Assembly (NCBI GenBank): GCA_964352665.1 | Contig: CAYGSJ010000001.1 | Location: 186,001 to 250,000 of the forward strand | Source: UBA1672 sp964352665 | GTDB lineage: Bacteria > Pseudomonadota > Alphaproteobacteria > Micavibrionales > Micavibrionaceae | Direction of reading: 5' to 3' | DNA length: 64,000 bases | Shown here: positions 25,612-33,757 of the stretch, piece by piece | Position numbering within the stretch: position 1 is the stretch's first letter | How the letters are laid out: every line of letters starts with the position of its first letter | Notes under the pieces: model-generated | The model's database searches: none | Told to the model about the DNA's origin: nothing | Seen by the model: the letters and a program-made list of their open reading frames with translations, nothing else | Translations under genes and position numbers: made by a program

Positions 25612-25752
25612 TACTATCCAATACTAGGTCATCAACATCTGTGCAAGAGCAATATTCTCCAATGTTAAAAAAGAAGTGTAAAACCCCTAAATTTGAGACT
25701 TTTTTAACCTTTGTTAAGTATAATTTTTTCAATTGAGTGGGGAGTAAATAAT

Positions 25753-25992
25753 ATGAATTTTATGGCACCAGAAGATCTTCTTGAAAGAGTAGATCCATTA
25801 AATAACCAGAGTTTAGCAGATTCCATAGCAGGCGGAGTTGCTTCAGTTGCTACGGTCTATGGAAACCTTTCTGAAGAAAGCACTGTTGTTTCTCAATTAA
25901 AGGCCTCTTTGCCAGAGGGACAGATTCCAGAAGCAAGTGCGAATAATTTTGAACTTCCAGACTCAACACCTTCAGGGCCGGAGATGAAATGA
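25753..25992 (+). CDS. Small protein of unknown function
   Basis: A 79-residue, Ser- and Glu-rich, acidic protein without signal peptide, membrane helix or recognised motif. I chose the ATG at 25753 because GGGGAG lies 9 nt upstream; a 14-residue longer frame from 25711 has no such site. Its TGA overlaps the start of the next gene by 4 nt (ATGA), so the two are a translationally coupled pair. The C-terminal half (from about 45) is Pro/Ser-rich and probably disordered. Confidence 0.6.
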   Translation: MNFMAPEDLLERVDPLNNQSLADSIAGGVASVATVYGNLSEESTVVSQLKASLPEGQIPEASANNFELPDSTPSGPEMK

Positions 25993-26273
25993 ACATAGAA
26001 CTCGCTGTTCTTAATGATGGAGGGGTTATGCTCGTCAGTGACAAGCCTCTACCGGATGTTGTGTGCCGCGTTGAATACTACAGGGATCAGAGGCTTTTTA
26101 TGCTGGTGTATGACGATGAACATAGCGATGATGATCTTATGCATTACGAAATACCGGAAAATATGGCGCTGCCGATAGAAAATACCGCCAATATTATAAT
26201 CTACTCCCTCTTCCCTAATCATGAACCAATTGGATACAAAGTACCCTTGGTGCAAGTTGGCAACATGTTTTAA
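25989..26273 (+). CDS. Small protein of unknown function, coupled to the preceding gene
   Basis: A 94-residue acidic protein, probably mostly beta-strand (alternating pattern LVSDKPLPDVVCRVEYYRD, NIIIYSLFPN). No family is recognised. The start overlaps the preceding stop by 4 nt. The tRNA-Gly gene follows after 72 nt. With the upstream partner it forms a small two-gene unit divergent from the Trm112-leuA-glnII run. Confidence 0.6.
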   Translation: MNIELAVLNDGGVMLVSDKPLPDVVCRVEYYRDQRLFMLVYDDEHSDDDLMHYEIPENMALPIENTANIIIYSLFPNHEPIGYKVPLVQVGNMF

Positions 26274-26345
26274 ATCTTGCCTTTTTAGGCTTGCAATTCC
26301 TTTTCAAAGTTATATATTGCCAAAACTGATTTCTTGAGATCACAT

Positions 26346-26420
26346 GCGAGTGTAGCTCAGGGGTAGAGCACAACCTTGCCAAGGTTGGGGCCGAGGGTTC
26401 GAATCCCTTCACTCGCTCCA
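26346..26420 (+). tRNA. tRNA-Gly (anticodon GCC)
   Basis: The cloverleaf is intact: acceptor GCGAGTG/CACTCGC, D arm GCTC...GAGC, anticodon stem CAACC/GGTTG enclosing TTGCCAA with anticodon GCC at 26378-26380, and T arm GAGGGTTCGAATCCCTT. Discriminator T and CCA are encoded at 26417-26420. It stands alone. Confidence 0.96.
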
Positions 26421-26500
26421 TTTTAACGTAATAAGCTTGCCCTCCTTCCTGTTATTTTTGTATAAATAATGAGGTGATAAATTTTGATGCAGAGGGTTGA

Positions 26501-27382
26501 ATGCATCCTGATAATCTAAAAGTATTTGTAGCCGTCCCAAGAACAGGCTCAACCCTGTTCATGCGTATTATGGCTGAATGTCCTGATATAGCGGTAACCA
26601 GCCGTAATGTTTTAATGGGTAACATGAAACCTAGGCAATCAGGACAGGCCAGACGGGATTTTTCACCTGACTACGGGATTTTTGTTAATCCCGATCACCC
26701 TATTTTCGTGCAAGCCAGAGCAATAAATAAAAGATTGGTTGTATCTAAAGAAGAGCTAGGCAACGATCGTTTTACAGGCACGCATGATCTGAACGAATGT
26801 AATTATGAAATTTTTCCTGATGATGAAAGCCTGCAACAATCTCACCCTGTATTTACCTTCAGGGATCCATATAGAACCTATGATAGCTGGCTGGCAAAGG
26901 GGTGGAATGATATAGACAGCTTTATCCTTGCTTACGAAACTATCCTAGATACTTTTGAAAGAGCAAAGGCCTTAAGACCTGAAACGCCTTATTATACCTA
27001 TGAATTCATGACGGACAGCGAAGCTCATCAAATTGCTGTTTTCACAGAAATATGTGGACAGTGGGGAATAGAATTCAACCCTGATATGTTCAGGTTTACC
27101 GGGGCATTTGGTGAGGGATTTGTTTTTTCTTCCGAGCGAGAAAGACAAATTTATACAAGCAATCCAAAAGGTATTTTTGATACAGTTAGCGTTAGTCAGT
27201 CTGTATTATCCTGTGTTCCTGGCCATGGTCTTATAGGACAAGATGATAAAAGAAGAATTGATGGGGCTGGCTTAAGCGCTGCATACAGAGATATAGACGC
27301 CGCTTGCAGATCATTCTATAATAGAAAACATCCAAACATAGGGATCGGAGATGGCTCAGCACTTAGGGCTGAGTTAGGGTAG
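26501..27382 (+). CDS. Sulfotransferase-like P-loop protein
   Basis: A 293-residue cytoplasmic protein with an N-terminal PAPS-type P-loop (FVAVPRTGSTLFMRIM, 9-24) and a downstream 3'-phosphate-binding motif FTFRDPYRTYDSWL around residue 125, the layout of sulfotransferase-family proteins. The acceptor cannot be predicted. AGAGGG precedes the ATG. The HAD gene follows 7 nt after the stop, so the pair is an operon. These small stand-alone sulfotransferase-like genes often modify metabolites or surface glycans. Confidence 0.75.
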   Translation: MHPDNLKVFVAVPRTGSTLFMRIMAECPDIAVTSRNVLMGNMKPRQSGQARRDFSPDYGIFVNPDHPIFVQARAINKRLVVSKEELGNDRFTGTHDLNECNYEIFPDDESLQQSHPVFTFRDPYRTYDSWLAKGWNDIDSFILAYETILDTFERAKALRPETPYYTYEFMTDSEAHQIAVFTEICGQWGIEFNPDMFRFTGAFGEGFVFSSERERQIYTSNPKGIFDTVSVSQSVLSCVPGHGLIGQDDKRRIDGAGLSAAYRDIDAACRSFYNRKHPNIGIGDGSALRAELG

Positions 27383-27389
27383 TTTTTAT

Positions 27390-28142
27390 ATGACCGCCGA
27401 ACATATTGATATAACACAAATCCGTGTTGTGGGGTTTGACCTTGATGATACTTTGCACTTTTTTAAAGATGCAAGCACTCGGGCTATGGAAGATGTATAT
27501 GCATATATAGCCGCAGAGTTTGGCCCATCTATAACAAAACTAAGATTTGATTACGAAGAAATTCTCAAAGCTGGACAAAGTGATCATTTTACTGCAAGCA
27601 AAACATCCAGAGAGTACAGGACAGAAAGGTTTACAAGGCTACTTGCGGATAATTCCATTTTAGGACATCAGCATGTCGCAGAATTACTAGATATTTATGA
27701 TGAAAGTCTCTCAAAAAATTTAAAGCTAAAAAATGGTGCATACGAGACGGTTGCCGCAGCCAAACAACAAGGAAAAATAGTCATTATTATCACAGAAGGT
27801 CCTGAAGATGCACAAACCCTAACGCTCAGAAGATTGGGCCTCGCAGATATGATTGATCGGGTCTACTCCTCTTCAACATACAATCAGTCCAAAGAAGGTG
27901 GGCTTTTTCAAATGGCCCTTGATGATTTAGGCTGCCACCCCCAAGAAATTCTTTTTGTAGGGGATAACCCAACAAGAGACTATGACGCCCCTCAAAAGCT
28001 TGGCCTTCAATGCATCCTTCTGAATGATGGTGGCGCAGAAGAAAACGAGAGAATTACAGTTGAAACTCTGTTGGAAATCAGAGACATGCTCTCCCCGCCT
28101 TCGGAATTAGCACCGCATATATCGGATGACATTCAGCCTTAG
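27390..28142 (+). CDS. HAD-superfamily hydrolase
   Basis: A 250-residue HAD phosphatase of subfamily I with a helical cap. Motif I is GFDLDDTLHFF (nucleophile Asp16, acid Asp18), motif II is the Thr in IIITEGP, motif III is a Lys near 168 (NQSKEGG) and motif IV is VGDNPTRDYDAP. The substrate is unknown. It is cotranscribed with the sulfotransferase-like gene 7 nt upstream, so the two may act on one metabolite; removal of 3'-phosphate from PAP by a HAD enzyme would be a guess with no sequence support. Its end is convergent with the next gene, 5 nt apart. Confidence 0.85.
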   Translation: MTAEHIDITQIRVVGFDLDDTLHFFKDASTRAMEDVYAYIAAEFGPSITKLRFDYEEILKAGQSDHFTASKTSREYRTERFTRLLADNSILGHQHVAELLDIYDESLSKNLKLKNGAYETVAAAKQQGKIVIIITEGPEDAQTLTLRRLGLADMIDRVYSSSTYNQSKEGGLFQMALDDLGCHPQEILFVGDNPTRDYDAPQKLGLQCILLNDGGAEENERITVETLLEIRDMLSPPSELAPHISDDIQP

Positions 28143-28147
28143 AATTT

Positions 28148-28807
28148 TTATTGCTTTTCTATTTGCTTTCTAGTCTCAACAGCCTTGAGTAAATGCCTGG
28201 AAAAGAGCTCGCCATTCATTTGCTGCTCTATGAATTTCAACTTCTCTTTGTGCTGTTCTGCCAGCTCTTTATTGTTATCAGAAACCTTTTCTATGGCCAA
28301 AAGCGTATCAACTGTGTCTTCTACCTGTGTTTTGCTGGAAGGCCTAAAAAGAACCATCATCTCGGGTTTCATCTCTTTAATTAATTGCTCGTATTGTGTT
28401 CTGGTCATGGTGGCAGTATTTGCAAGATGTGCCAACATTATAGTGTCTGCAACCTCCGCCCAATCATCAATGTTCTTAAAGCGGTAACCGTTATCTTCAC
28501 TTCTAGATTCAATAATATTGGCAAAATCGCCATATATTTCCGGCGAGGTCACTTTGAGAGATTTAACGTTTCTTCTAAAAACAGACAGGTTGGCTGAAAA
28601 CATAAAAAGTGGTTCTGCAATAAATACCTGATCTATTTTCTGCATACGCATTTTATCTGATAGCGGTTTGAGCTTTTGATAACTATTTAGAAAAGCAGAT
28701 ACTTCTTTTTCGGTTAAACGTCGTTCTGCGGCTTCAGCAAAAGGAATGCCCATAAAGAAAAAAACAAGGGTGGAGAACACAACAAAATAGGAACGGAATG
28801 TCACCAT
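28148..28807 (-). CDS. Exported protein of unknown function
   Basis: A 219-residue protein with a clear signal peptide (FVVFSTLVFFFMGIPFAEA, cleavage after about residue 27) and a helical, charged mature part without transmembrane helices. No catalytic motif or known family was seen. It lies 35 nt downstream of rpoD on the same strand, so it may be read through from rpoD. The end is Lys/Glu-rich and predicted helical. Confidence 0.65.
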   Translation of the reverse strand: MVTFRSYFVVFSTLVFFFMGIPFAEAAERRLTEKEVSAFLNSYQKLKPLSDKMRMQKIDQVFIAEPLFMFSANLSVFRRNVKSLKVTSPEIYGDFANIIESRSEDNGYRFKNIDDWAEVADTIMLAHLANTATMTRTQYEQLIKEMKPEMMVLFRPSSKTQVEDTVDTLLAIEKVSDNNKELAEQHKEKLKFIEQQMNGELFSRHLLKAVETRKQIEKQ

Positions 28808-28842
28808 TGCATTTTCCTTTCTGATTTTTATAACTCTAATTC

Positions 28843-30843
28843 TTACGTATCCAAGAAGCTTCGAAGCTTTCTTGAGCGACTTGGATGCTTCAATTTACGA
28901 AGCGCTTTGGCTTCGATTTGGCGGATACGCTCACGCGTTACGTGGAACTGCTGGCCAACTTCTTCCAAAGTATGGTCCGTATTCATACCAATACCAAACC
29001 GCATACGAAGCACCCGCTCTTCACGCGGCGTAAGTGAAGCCAGAACACGCGTTGTTGTTTCGCGTAAATTTGAATGAATTGCACTCTCGACCGGTAAGAT
29101 CGCATTTGTATCTTCAATAAAATCACCCAGTGATGAATCTTCCTCGTCTCCAATCGGTGTCTCCAGAGAAACCGGCTCTTTGGCTATTTTTAGAACCTTA
29201 CGTACCTTGTCTAATGGCATATGCAACCGTTCGGCCAACTCTTCCGGTGTAGGCTCGCGCCCTATCTCATGCATCATTTGACGTGATGTACGAACCAGCT
29301 TGTTGATCGTTTCAATCATATGAACAGGAATTCTGATCGTACGGGCCTGATCCGCGATTGAGCGTGTTATTGCCTGCCTGATCCACCATGTAGCATAAGT
29401 AGAAAATTTGTAGCCACGGCGATATTCAAATTTATCAACCGCCTTCATCAGGCCAATATTCCCTTCCTGAATAAGATCGAGGAACTGAAGGCCACGGTTT
29501 GTGTATTTCTTGGCAATCGAAATCACAAGACGCAAGTTTGCTTCAACCATTTCTTTCTTAGCGCGCGCCGCTTCTTTTTCACCCTTTTGAACAGTACCAA
29601 CAATACGGCGCCATTCACCTATCGGAAGCATAGCCTCTTCAGAGATCATTGCAATCTGGTCACGCATTTTCTGGACATCATCGGTGTGTTTCTTAGTGAA
29701 ATCAGACCATCCCTTGCCTTTAAGCTTTGATACACGTTTCAGCCAAGCCGGATCAAGTTCAGAGCCGTAATATTCTTTCAGAAAATCTTCACGCTTCACC
29801 TTGCAACCAGTAGCAAGACGCATAATCTTACCCTCAATCGTTACAAGCTCGCGGTTAATGCTGTAAAGCCTGTTTATAAGCTGCTCAATACGTGCATTGT
29901 TGAAATGAACCTCGTTCATTAACGACACCATATCATCTTTAAGTTTATCGTATTTTTTGTTTGTTGCAGCACTTGGCTCATCACCTTTTTGTAAAGCCTC
30001 TAGGCGTTCTTGCTGCACTTTTTGCATTTTTTTGTAAGTTTTTTGAATATTGCTAAAAACTTCAAAAACCTGAGGTGCTAATTCTTCTTCCATTACCGCA
30101 AGAGAAACATTGCCCTCGTCCTCTTCGTCGTCTTCTCCCTCACCTTCGCCGCTTTCCGAATCTTCTTTTTCTGTGTCTTTGTCTTTGTCTTCGTCTTCCT
30201 CTGCTTCTTCGTCTTCTGCCTCTGTAGCCTCTTCTACTTCTTGTATACCCTCTTCTGTAGCATCTATGATGGGTCCTTTATAGGTTGCATCCAGATCAAT
30301 AATTTCACGAAGAAGTACATCTCCATCCTGCAGCGCCTTATACCAAGCAATCAGCGATTCAATTGCAAGAGGGCTCTCACAAATTCCGCCAATCATCATA
30401 GAGCGTCCAGCTTCAATACGTTTGGCAATAGCAATTTCGCCTTCACGAGAAAGTAACTCAACCGCGCCCATTTCTCTGAGATACATGCGCACCGGGTCAT
30501 CTGTACGACCCGTGTCGTCGTCAGCTATGTTTCCGCCCGATTCATACTCAGAATCATCATCGTCCTTACTGTCCGTTTCCTCTGCCTTGGAATCACCAGA
30601 GGCATCATCATCGTTCTCGACAAGCTCTATCCCTATATCCGACAGAGCAGTCATAGCATCTTCTATTTGTTCAGAAGAAAAATCCTTGGCAGGCAGTGCT
30701 TTATTAAAGGTATCATATGTTATGAACCCCTTATCTTTACCACTGGCAACCAATTTCTTTATGATTCCGGCCATTGAGCCCTTTGAATCAGAACTTTGAT
30801 TTTCTTCGTTTTGTTTGTCACTCACAGCTGTGTTTCCAACCAT
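28843..30843 (-). CDS. rpoD: Primary RNA polymerase sigma-70 factor RpoD
   Basis: A 666-residue primary sigma factor. It has region 1.1 (about 15-80), region 1.2 (DDPVRMYLREMGAVELLSR), a non-conserved region with a very acidic insert (about 190-245, mostly Glu and Asp), regions 2.1-2.4 (NLRLVISIAKKYTNRGLQF, KFSTYATWWIRQAITRSI), region 3 and region 4 (LTPREERVLRMRFGIGMN, VTRERIRQIEAKALRKLKH). I chose the ATG at 30843 because AGGTG lies upstream; GTG at 30855 would add four residues. It follows dnaG on the same strand, the standard macromolecular-synthesis order, with 127 nt between them. Confidence 0.97.
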   Translation of the reverse strand: MVGNTAVSDKQNEENQSSDSKGSMAGIIKKLVASGKDKGFITYDTFNKALPAKDFSSEQIEDAMTALSDIGIELVENDDDASGDSKAEETDSKDDDDSEYESGGNIADDDTGRTDDPVRMYLREMGAVELLSREGEIAIAKRIEAGRSMMIGGICESPLAIESLIAWYKALQDGDVLLREIIDLDATYKGPIIDATEEGIQEVEEATEAEDEEAEEDEDKDKDTEKEDSESGEGEGEDDEEDEGNVSLAVMEEELAPQVFEVFSNIQKTYKKMQKVQQERLEALQKGDEPSAATNKKYDKLKDDMVSLMNEVHFNNARIEQLINRLYSINRELVTIEGKIMRLATGCKVKREDFLKEYYGSELDPAWLKRVSKLKGKGWSDFTKKHTDDVQKMRDQIAMISEEAMLPIGEWRRIVGTVQKGEKEAARAKKEMVEANLRLVISIAKKYTNRGLQFLDLIQEGNIGLMKAVDKFEYRRGYKFSTYATWWIRQAITRSIADQARTIRIPVHMIETINKLVRTSRQMMHEIGREPTPEELAERLHMPLDKVRKVLKIAKEPVSLETPIGDEEDSSLGDFIEDTNAILPVESAIHSNLRETTTRVLASLTPREERVLRMRFGIGMNTDHTLEEVGQQFHVTRERIRQIEAKALRKLKHPSRSRKLRSFLDT

Positions 30844-30970
30844 AATTAAAGGCACCTAAAATAAATCCGATTTAAGATAATACTAAATTTAATGAATTTC
30901 AAAGCGTTAAGATCGTTTTTGCTAATTTTATTCCTGTATATCCATCTCAACAAAAAATAACGATTGCCTG

Positions 30971-32815
30971 TCAACTTCCTTCTGCGGACGCTTTCATAAG
31001 CAAAAGATTCCTTAACCTCTCTTCATCCTCTTCACTTGAATCAAGGTATGCGCGTTTCCATCCATTTTGTATTTCTTCTTCCAGTCCTGCTTTATTTCCA
31101 TCATTCCAATATTCAAGCCATTTACTTTGAATACTCTCTTTATTCGCGGACGGAGAACAAAAAGTTGCGTGAACATAAACAGATTCGTTGCAAATGTCAC
31201 CCATTTCTTCTGAAAAACCTGAATTTTTAAGATGTTCGACCAGTTCATCGCTATCAGAAATAGGATTATCTGATAAAATACTCAAAAGCGACTGTCGTAG
31301 ACGCTCTAACGATTCTCCTCCAAAAACTAGATTGGACAATACCTCTTCTACACCCTCGAATATATGGGGATGATTGATTACCCCCGCAAGTAAAGCCCTT
31401 GGGAAAATGAAGGCGGCATTGGATTTTAAAGACCTTGGCCTTGCTGGAACAAATCCTGCCTTCTTGGGGTATTGCCCCCGCCCTCTCTTATCTCCTTCTT
31501 GCCTTTTTGCAAAAAATGTATCGGAAACTTTCTGTCTCAAAAGAGATTTATAGTGGATTTGCACCGCATGATTGGCAACGCGTGCCACTTCGTTCTCAAG
31601 TTGTTTAATTACTCCAGCTCTAAGCTCGGGTGTTCTTAAATCCTTACCTGCTGTGTAAAAGTTCCATATAAATTCAAAAAGCGGCGTAGATCGTCGTAAA
31701 ACTTTCTTGAGTCCCTCTGCCCCTGATGACTTTATAAGGCTGTCAGGGTCTTCACCTTCGGGCATAAATGCGAAACCCACGCTTTTCCCCGGCTCTAAAA
31801 GAGGCAAAATCATCTCGCTTACCCGACGAGCTGCTTTCCTGCCTGCATTATCACCATCAAAGCACAGAACAGGCAGTTTATTAAAATCTGGAACCATTTT
31901 CCACATAGATAGGATCTGTTCTTCTGTAACGGCAGTACCCATTGGCGCCAGAGCCCCATGAATACCCGCCTGTACACAGGCAATAACATCAAGATACCCC
32001 TCTACCAGAACCAGCCTTTTTCCTTCCGCCGCTGCTCTTCGTGCAGTTGGCTCGCCATAAAGCATCCTTCCCTTATGAAATAATTCTGTCTCTCCTGAAT
32101 TTATATATTTGGGTGGGACAAAATCACTGCGTTGTGGCGGCCGTAAATGTTCCGGTAGAACACGTCCACCAAAGGCAACTGCGCGCCCTCTTCGATCCAG
32201 AACGGGGAACATTACACGATCTCTAAAGAAAGAATAAGGCTCTCCCCCGCGTGTAGAGGGTTTTGTAATGCCAGCCTGAAGCATCTGCTGGTCTGTATAC
32301 CCTTGCAACAAAAGATGCTTTCTTAGCTGCTGGGCATCGTCCGGAGCAAAGCCAATTCTAAAATCTTTTATAGTCTCGGGAGAAAAACCGCGTCCCACAA
32401 GATATTCAAATGCATCAGAGTTTCTTGAATCTACGAGGCTTTTTTCAAAAAAAGTGGTGGCCTCTTCCAGCAAAGCATATAAGTCCTTGTCCTTTTTTGC
32501 TTTGGCTGCCGCCTGAGGCGATTGCTTGGGCACCTGCATTCCTGCCTCAGCTGCCAAAACCTCCACCGTGTCCATAAAAGACAAATTATCGTGCTGCATC
32601 ACAAAATTTATGACATCTCCGTGTGCCCCACAACCAAAGCAATGATAGAACTGCTTTTCATCGTTAATTGTAAAAGAAGGGGTTTTTTCATGATGAAAAG
32701 GACAACATGCCTTATATTCCCGGCCCGCGCGCGTCACTTTAATCTTCCGACCTATAATATCGGATAAATTTAAGCGATTTCTCAGCTCATCTAAAAAATT
32801 CGGACTGATTGACAT
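30971..32815 (-). CDS. dnaG: DNA primase DnaG
   Basis: A 614-residue primase that makes RNA primers at the fork. The N-terminal zinc ribbon has Cys38, His41, Cys59 and Cys62 (CCPFHHEKTPSF, YHCFGCG). The Toprim core shows LVLVEGYLDVIA and PVLCFDGDNAGRKAARR. A C-terminal helical domain (from about 440) should bind the DnaB helicase. Length is normal for alphaproteobacteria. The ATG at 32815 lies at the edge of a 207-nt region that holds the small + strand unit at 32911-33198. No damage was seen. Confidence 0.97.
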   Translation of the reverse strand: MSISPNFLDELRNRLNLSDIIGRKIKVTRAGREYKACCPFHHEKTPSFTINDEKQFYHCFGCGAHGDVINFVMQHDNLSFMDTVEVLAAEAGMQVPKQSPQAAAKAKKDKDLYALLEEATTFFEKSLVDSRNSDAFEYLVGRGFSPETIKDFRIGFAPDDAQQLRKHLLLQGYTDQQMLQAGITKPSTRGGEPYSFFRDRVMFPVLDRRGRAVAFGGRVLPEHLRPPQRSDFVPPKYINSGETELFHKGRMLYGEPTARRAAAEGKRLVLVEGYLDVIACVQAGIHGALAPMGTAVTEEQILSMWKMVPDFNKLPVLCFDGDNAGRKAARRVSEMILPLLEPGKSVGFAFMPEGEDPDSLIKSSGAEGLKKVLRRSTPLFEFIWNFYTAGKDLRTPELRAGVIKQLENEVARVANHAVQIHYKSLLRQKVSDTFFAKRQEGDKRGRGQYPKKAGFVPARPRSLKSNAAFIFPRALLAGVINHPHIFEGVEEVLSNLVFGGESLERLRQSLLSILSDNPISDSDELVEHLKNSGFSEEMGDICNESVYVHATFCSPSANKESIQSKWLEYWNDGNKAGLEEEIQNGWKRAYLDSSEEDEERLRNLLLMKASAEGS

Positions 32816-32910
32816 ACTTGATTACTATCAAAAGAAAACAGCTTCTACCATAGACATAATGACAATATACCTGCGATTTTAATGTTATGAAAATTATTTC
32901 ATCTTAAAAT

Positions 32911-32939
32911 TTGCAGTATTCCAACAAATTCTGTATATT
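32911..32939 (+). promoter_or_regulatory. Sigma-70-type promoter of a small transcription unit
   Basis: TTGCAG (32911-32916), a 17-nt spacer and TATATT (32934-32939) form a good match to the -35/-10 consensus on the + strand. Transcription would start near 32946 and end at the terminator at 33170-33198, giving a transcript of about 250 nt. Confidence 0.6.
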
Positions 32940-33022
32940 ATATAAGAAATATGCATAAAAATACTGACAATAGTCATTTTTTATGTCATAAGAACCGCGT
33001 ATTTATTTTAGGAGTTAAAGAA

Positions 33023-33142
33023 GTGCCAGAGATATTTTCAAAGAACGGTAAGTTCAATATCATTGAATACGGCGAAAATTGTAGCTCTTTTCCTTTGTGG
33101 GATCAGCTTAAGTCGAAAATCAAGGAACTTTTCGGCGATTAA
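33023..33142 (+). CDS. Small protein of unknown function (39 residues)
   Basis: A GTG at 33023 preceded by AGGAG at 33010-33014 (8-nt gap) opens a 39-codon frame ending in TAA at 33140-33142. The protein is mixed-charge with an amphipathic, Lys-rich C-terminus (WDQLKSKIKELFGD). A longer reading from ATG 32951 (63 residues) lacks a Shine-Dalgarno. It lies between a good promoter and a terminator on the + strand, opposite to dnaG and the YqeY gene, which supports a real transcript. Whether the product is the peptide or the RNA is open. Confidence 0.5.
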   Translation: MPEIFSKNGKFNIIEYGENCSSFPLWDQLKSKIKELFGD

Positions 33143-33169
33143 GTCTTTGTTTTTGAAGTGATTAAGGGT

Positions 33170-33198
33170 GCCTGACATTGTTTATGTCAGGCTTTTTT
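33170..33198 (+). terminator. Intrinsic terminator of the small transcription unit
   Basis: A 9-bp perfect stem GCCTGACAT (33170-33178) with ATGTCAGGC (33184-33192), a 5-nt loop and six Ts. The T-run is on the + strand only, so it serves the small + unit and not the converging YqeY-like gene. Confidence 0.88.
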
Positions 33199-33202
33199 AA
33201 TG

Positions 33203-33661
33203 TCAAGACAGCTTATCCTTAGCAACAGCGCCCGCCTTCCCCATGTCAATTTGCCCTGCATATTTCTCCTTCAAAACCCCCATAATTTTCCCCATATCTT
33301 TAACTGATTCGGCACCCAACTCAGAAATCATCGAATCGACAATTTCACAAATCTCAGAATCAGAAAGTTGTTTCGGCATAAAAGAGCGAATCACATCAAT
33401 TTCTGCTTCCTCTTGTTCTGCCAAATCATCCCTACCGGCTTCACTATATGTTTTAGAAGATTCTTGACGTTGCTTGATCATAGATTGAAGCATTGTCAAA
33501 AGACCTGATTCATCAATACCTTCTGCGTGCCCCTGATCGCGCACAGCAATGTCTCTGTCCTTCAATGCCGCCAAAATAAGACGTATTGTTGAGACCGCAA
33601 TTTTATCCTGACTTTTAAGAGCATCTTTCAACGCTGCGCTTATTTCTGTCCTCTTATCCAT
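33203..33661 (-). CDS. GatB/YqeY domain protein
   Basis: A 152-residue cytoplasmic YqeY-type protein, of the usual stand-alone length. Family signatures are ALKSQDKIAVSTIRLILAAL, QRQESSKTYSEAGRDDLAEQEEAEI and SFMPKQLSD, with a C-terminal helical domain related to the tRNA-binding tail of GatB. Its molecular role is not firmly known. I chose the ATG at 33661 rather than 33694 because it gives the family N-terminus; the extra 11 residues are Lys-rich and unlike the family. It is divergent from carA, leaving 96 nt for both promoters. Confidence 0.9.
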   Translation of the reverse strand: MDKRTEISAALKDALKSQDKIAVSTIRLILAALKDRDIAVRDQGHAEGIDESGLLTMLQSMIKQRQESSKTYSEAGRDDLAEQEEAEIDVIRSFMPKQLSDSEICEIVDSMISELGAESVKDMGKIMGVLKEKYAGQIDMGKAGAVAKDKLS

Positions 33662-33757
33662 TTTTTTCGCTTTTTCCCTTTTCTTTTGCTTCAAAACATA
33701 TTAGGAACTGTGTCTCTAGCAGGTCTAAAAAAAATTATTTGCTGGAGCATATCATTA

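Noticed and set aside
26346..28142. Possible genomic island bounded by tRNA-Gly
   Set aside because: No integrase, no duplicated tRNA 3' end downstream and no clear composition shift; only adjacency to a tRNA.
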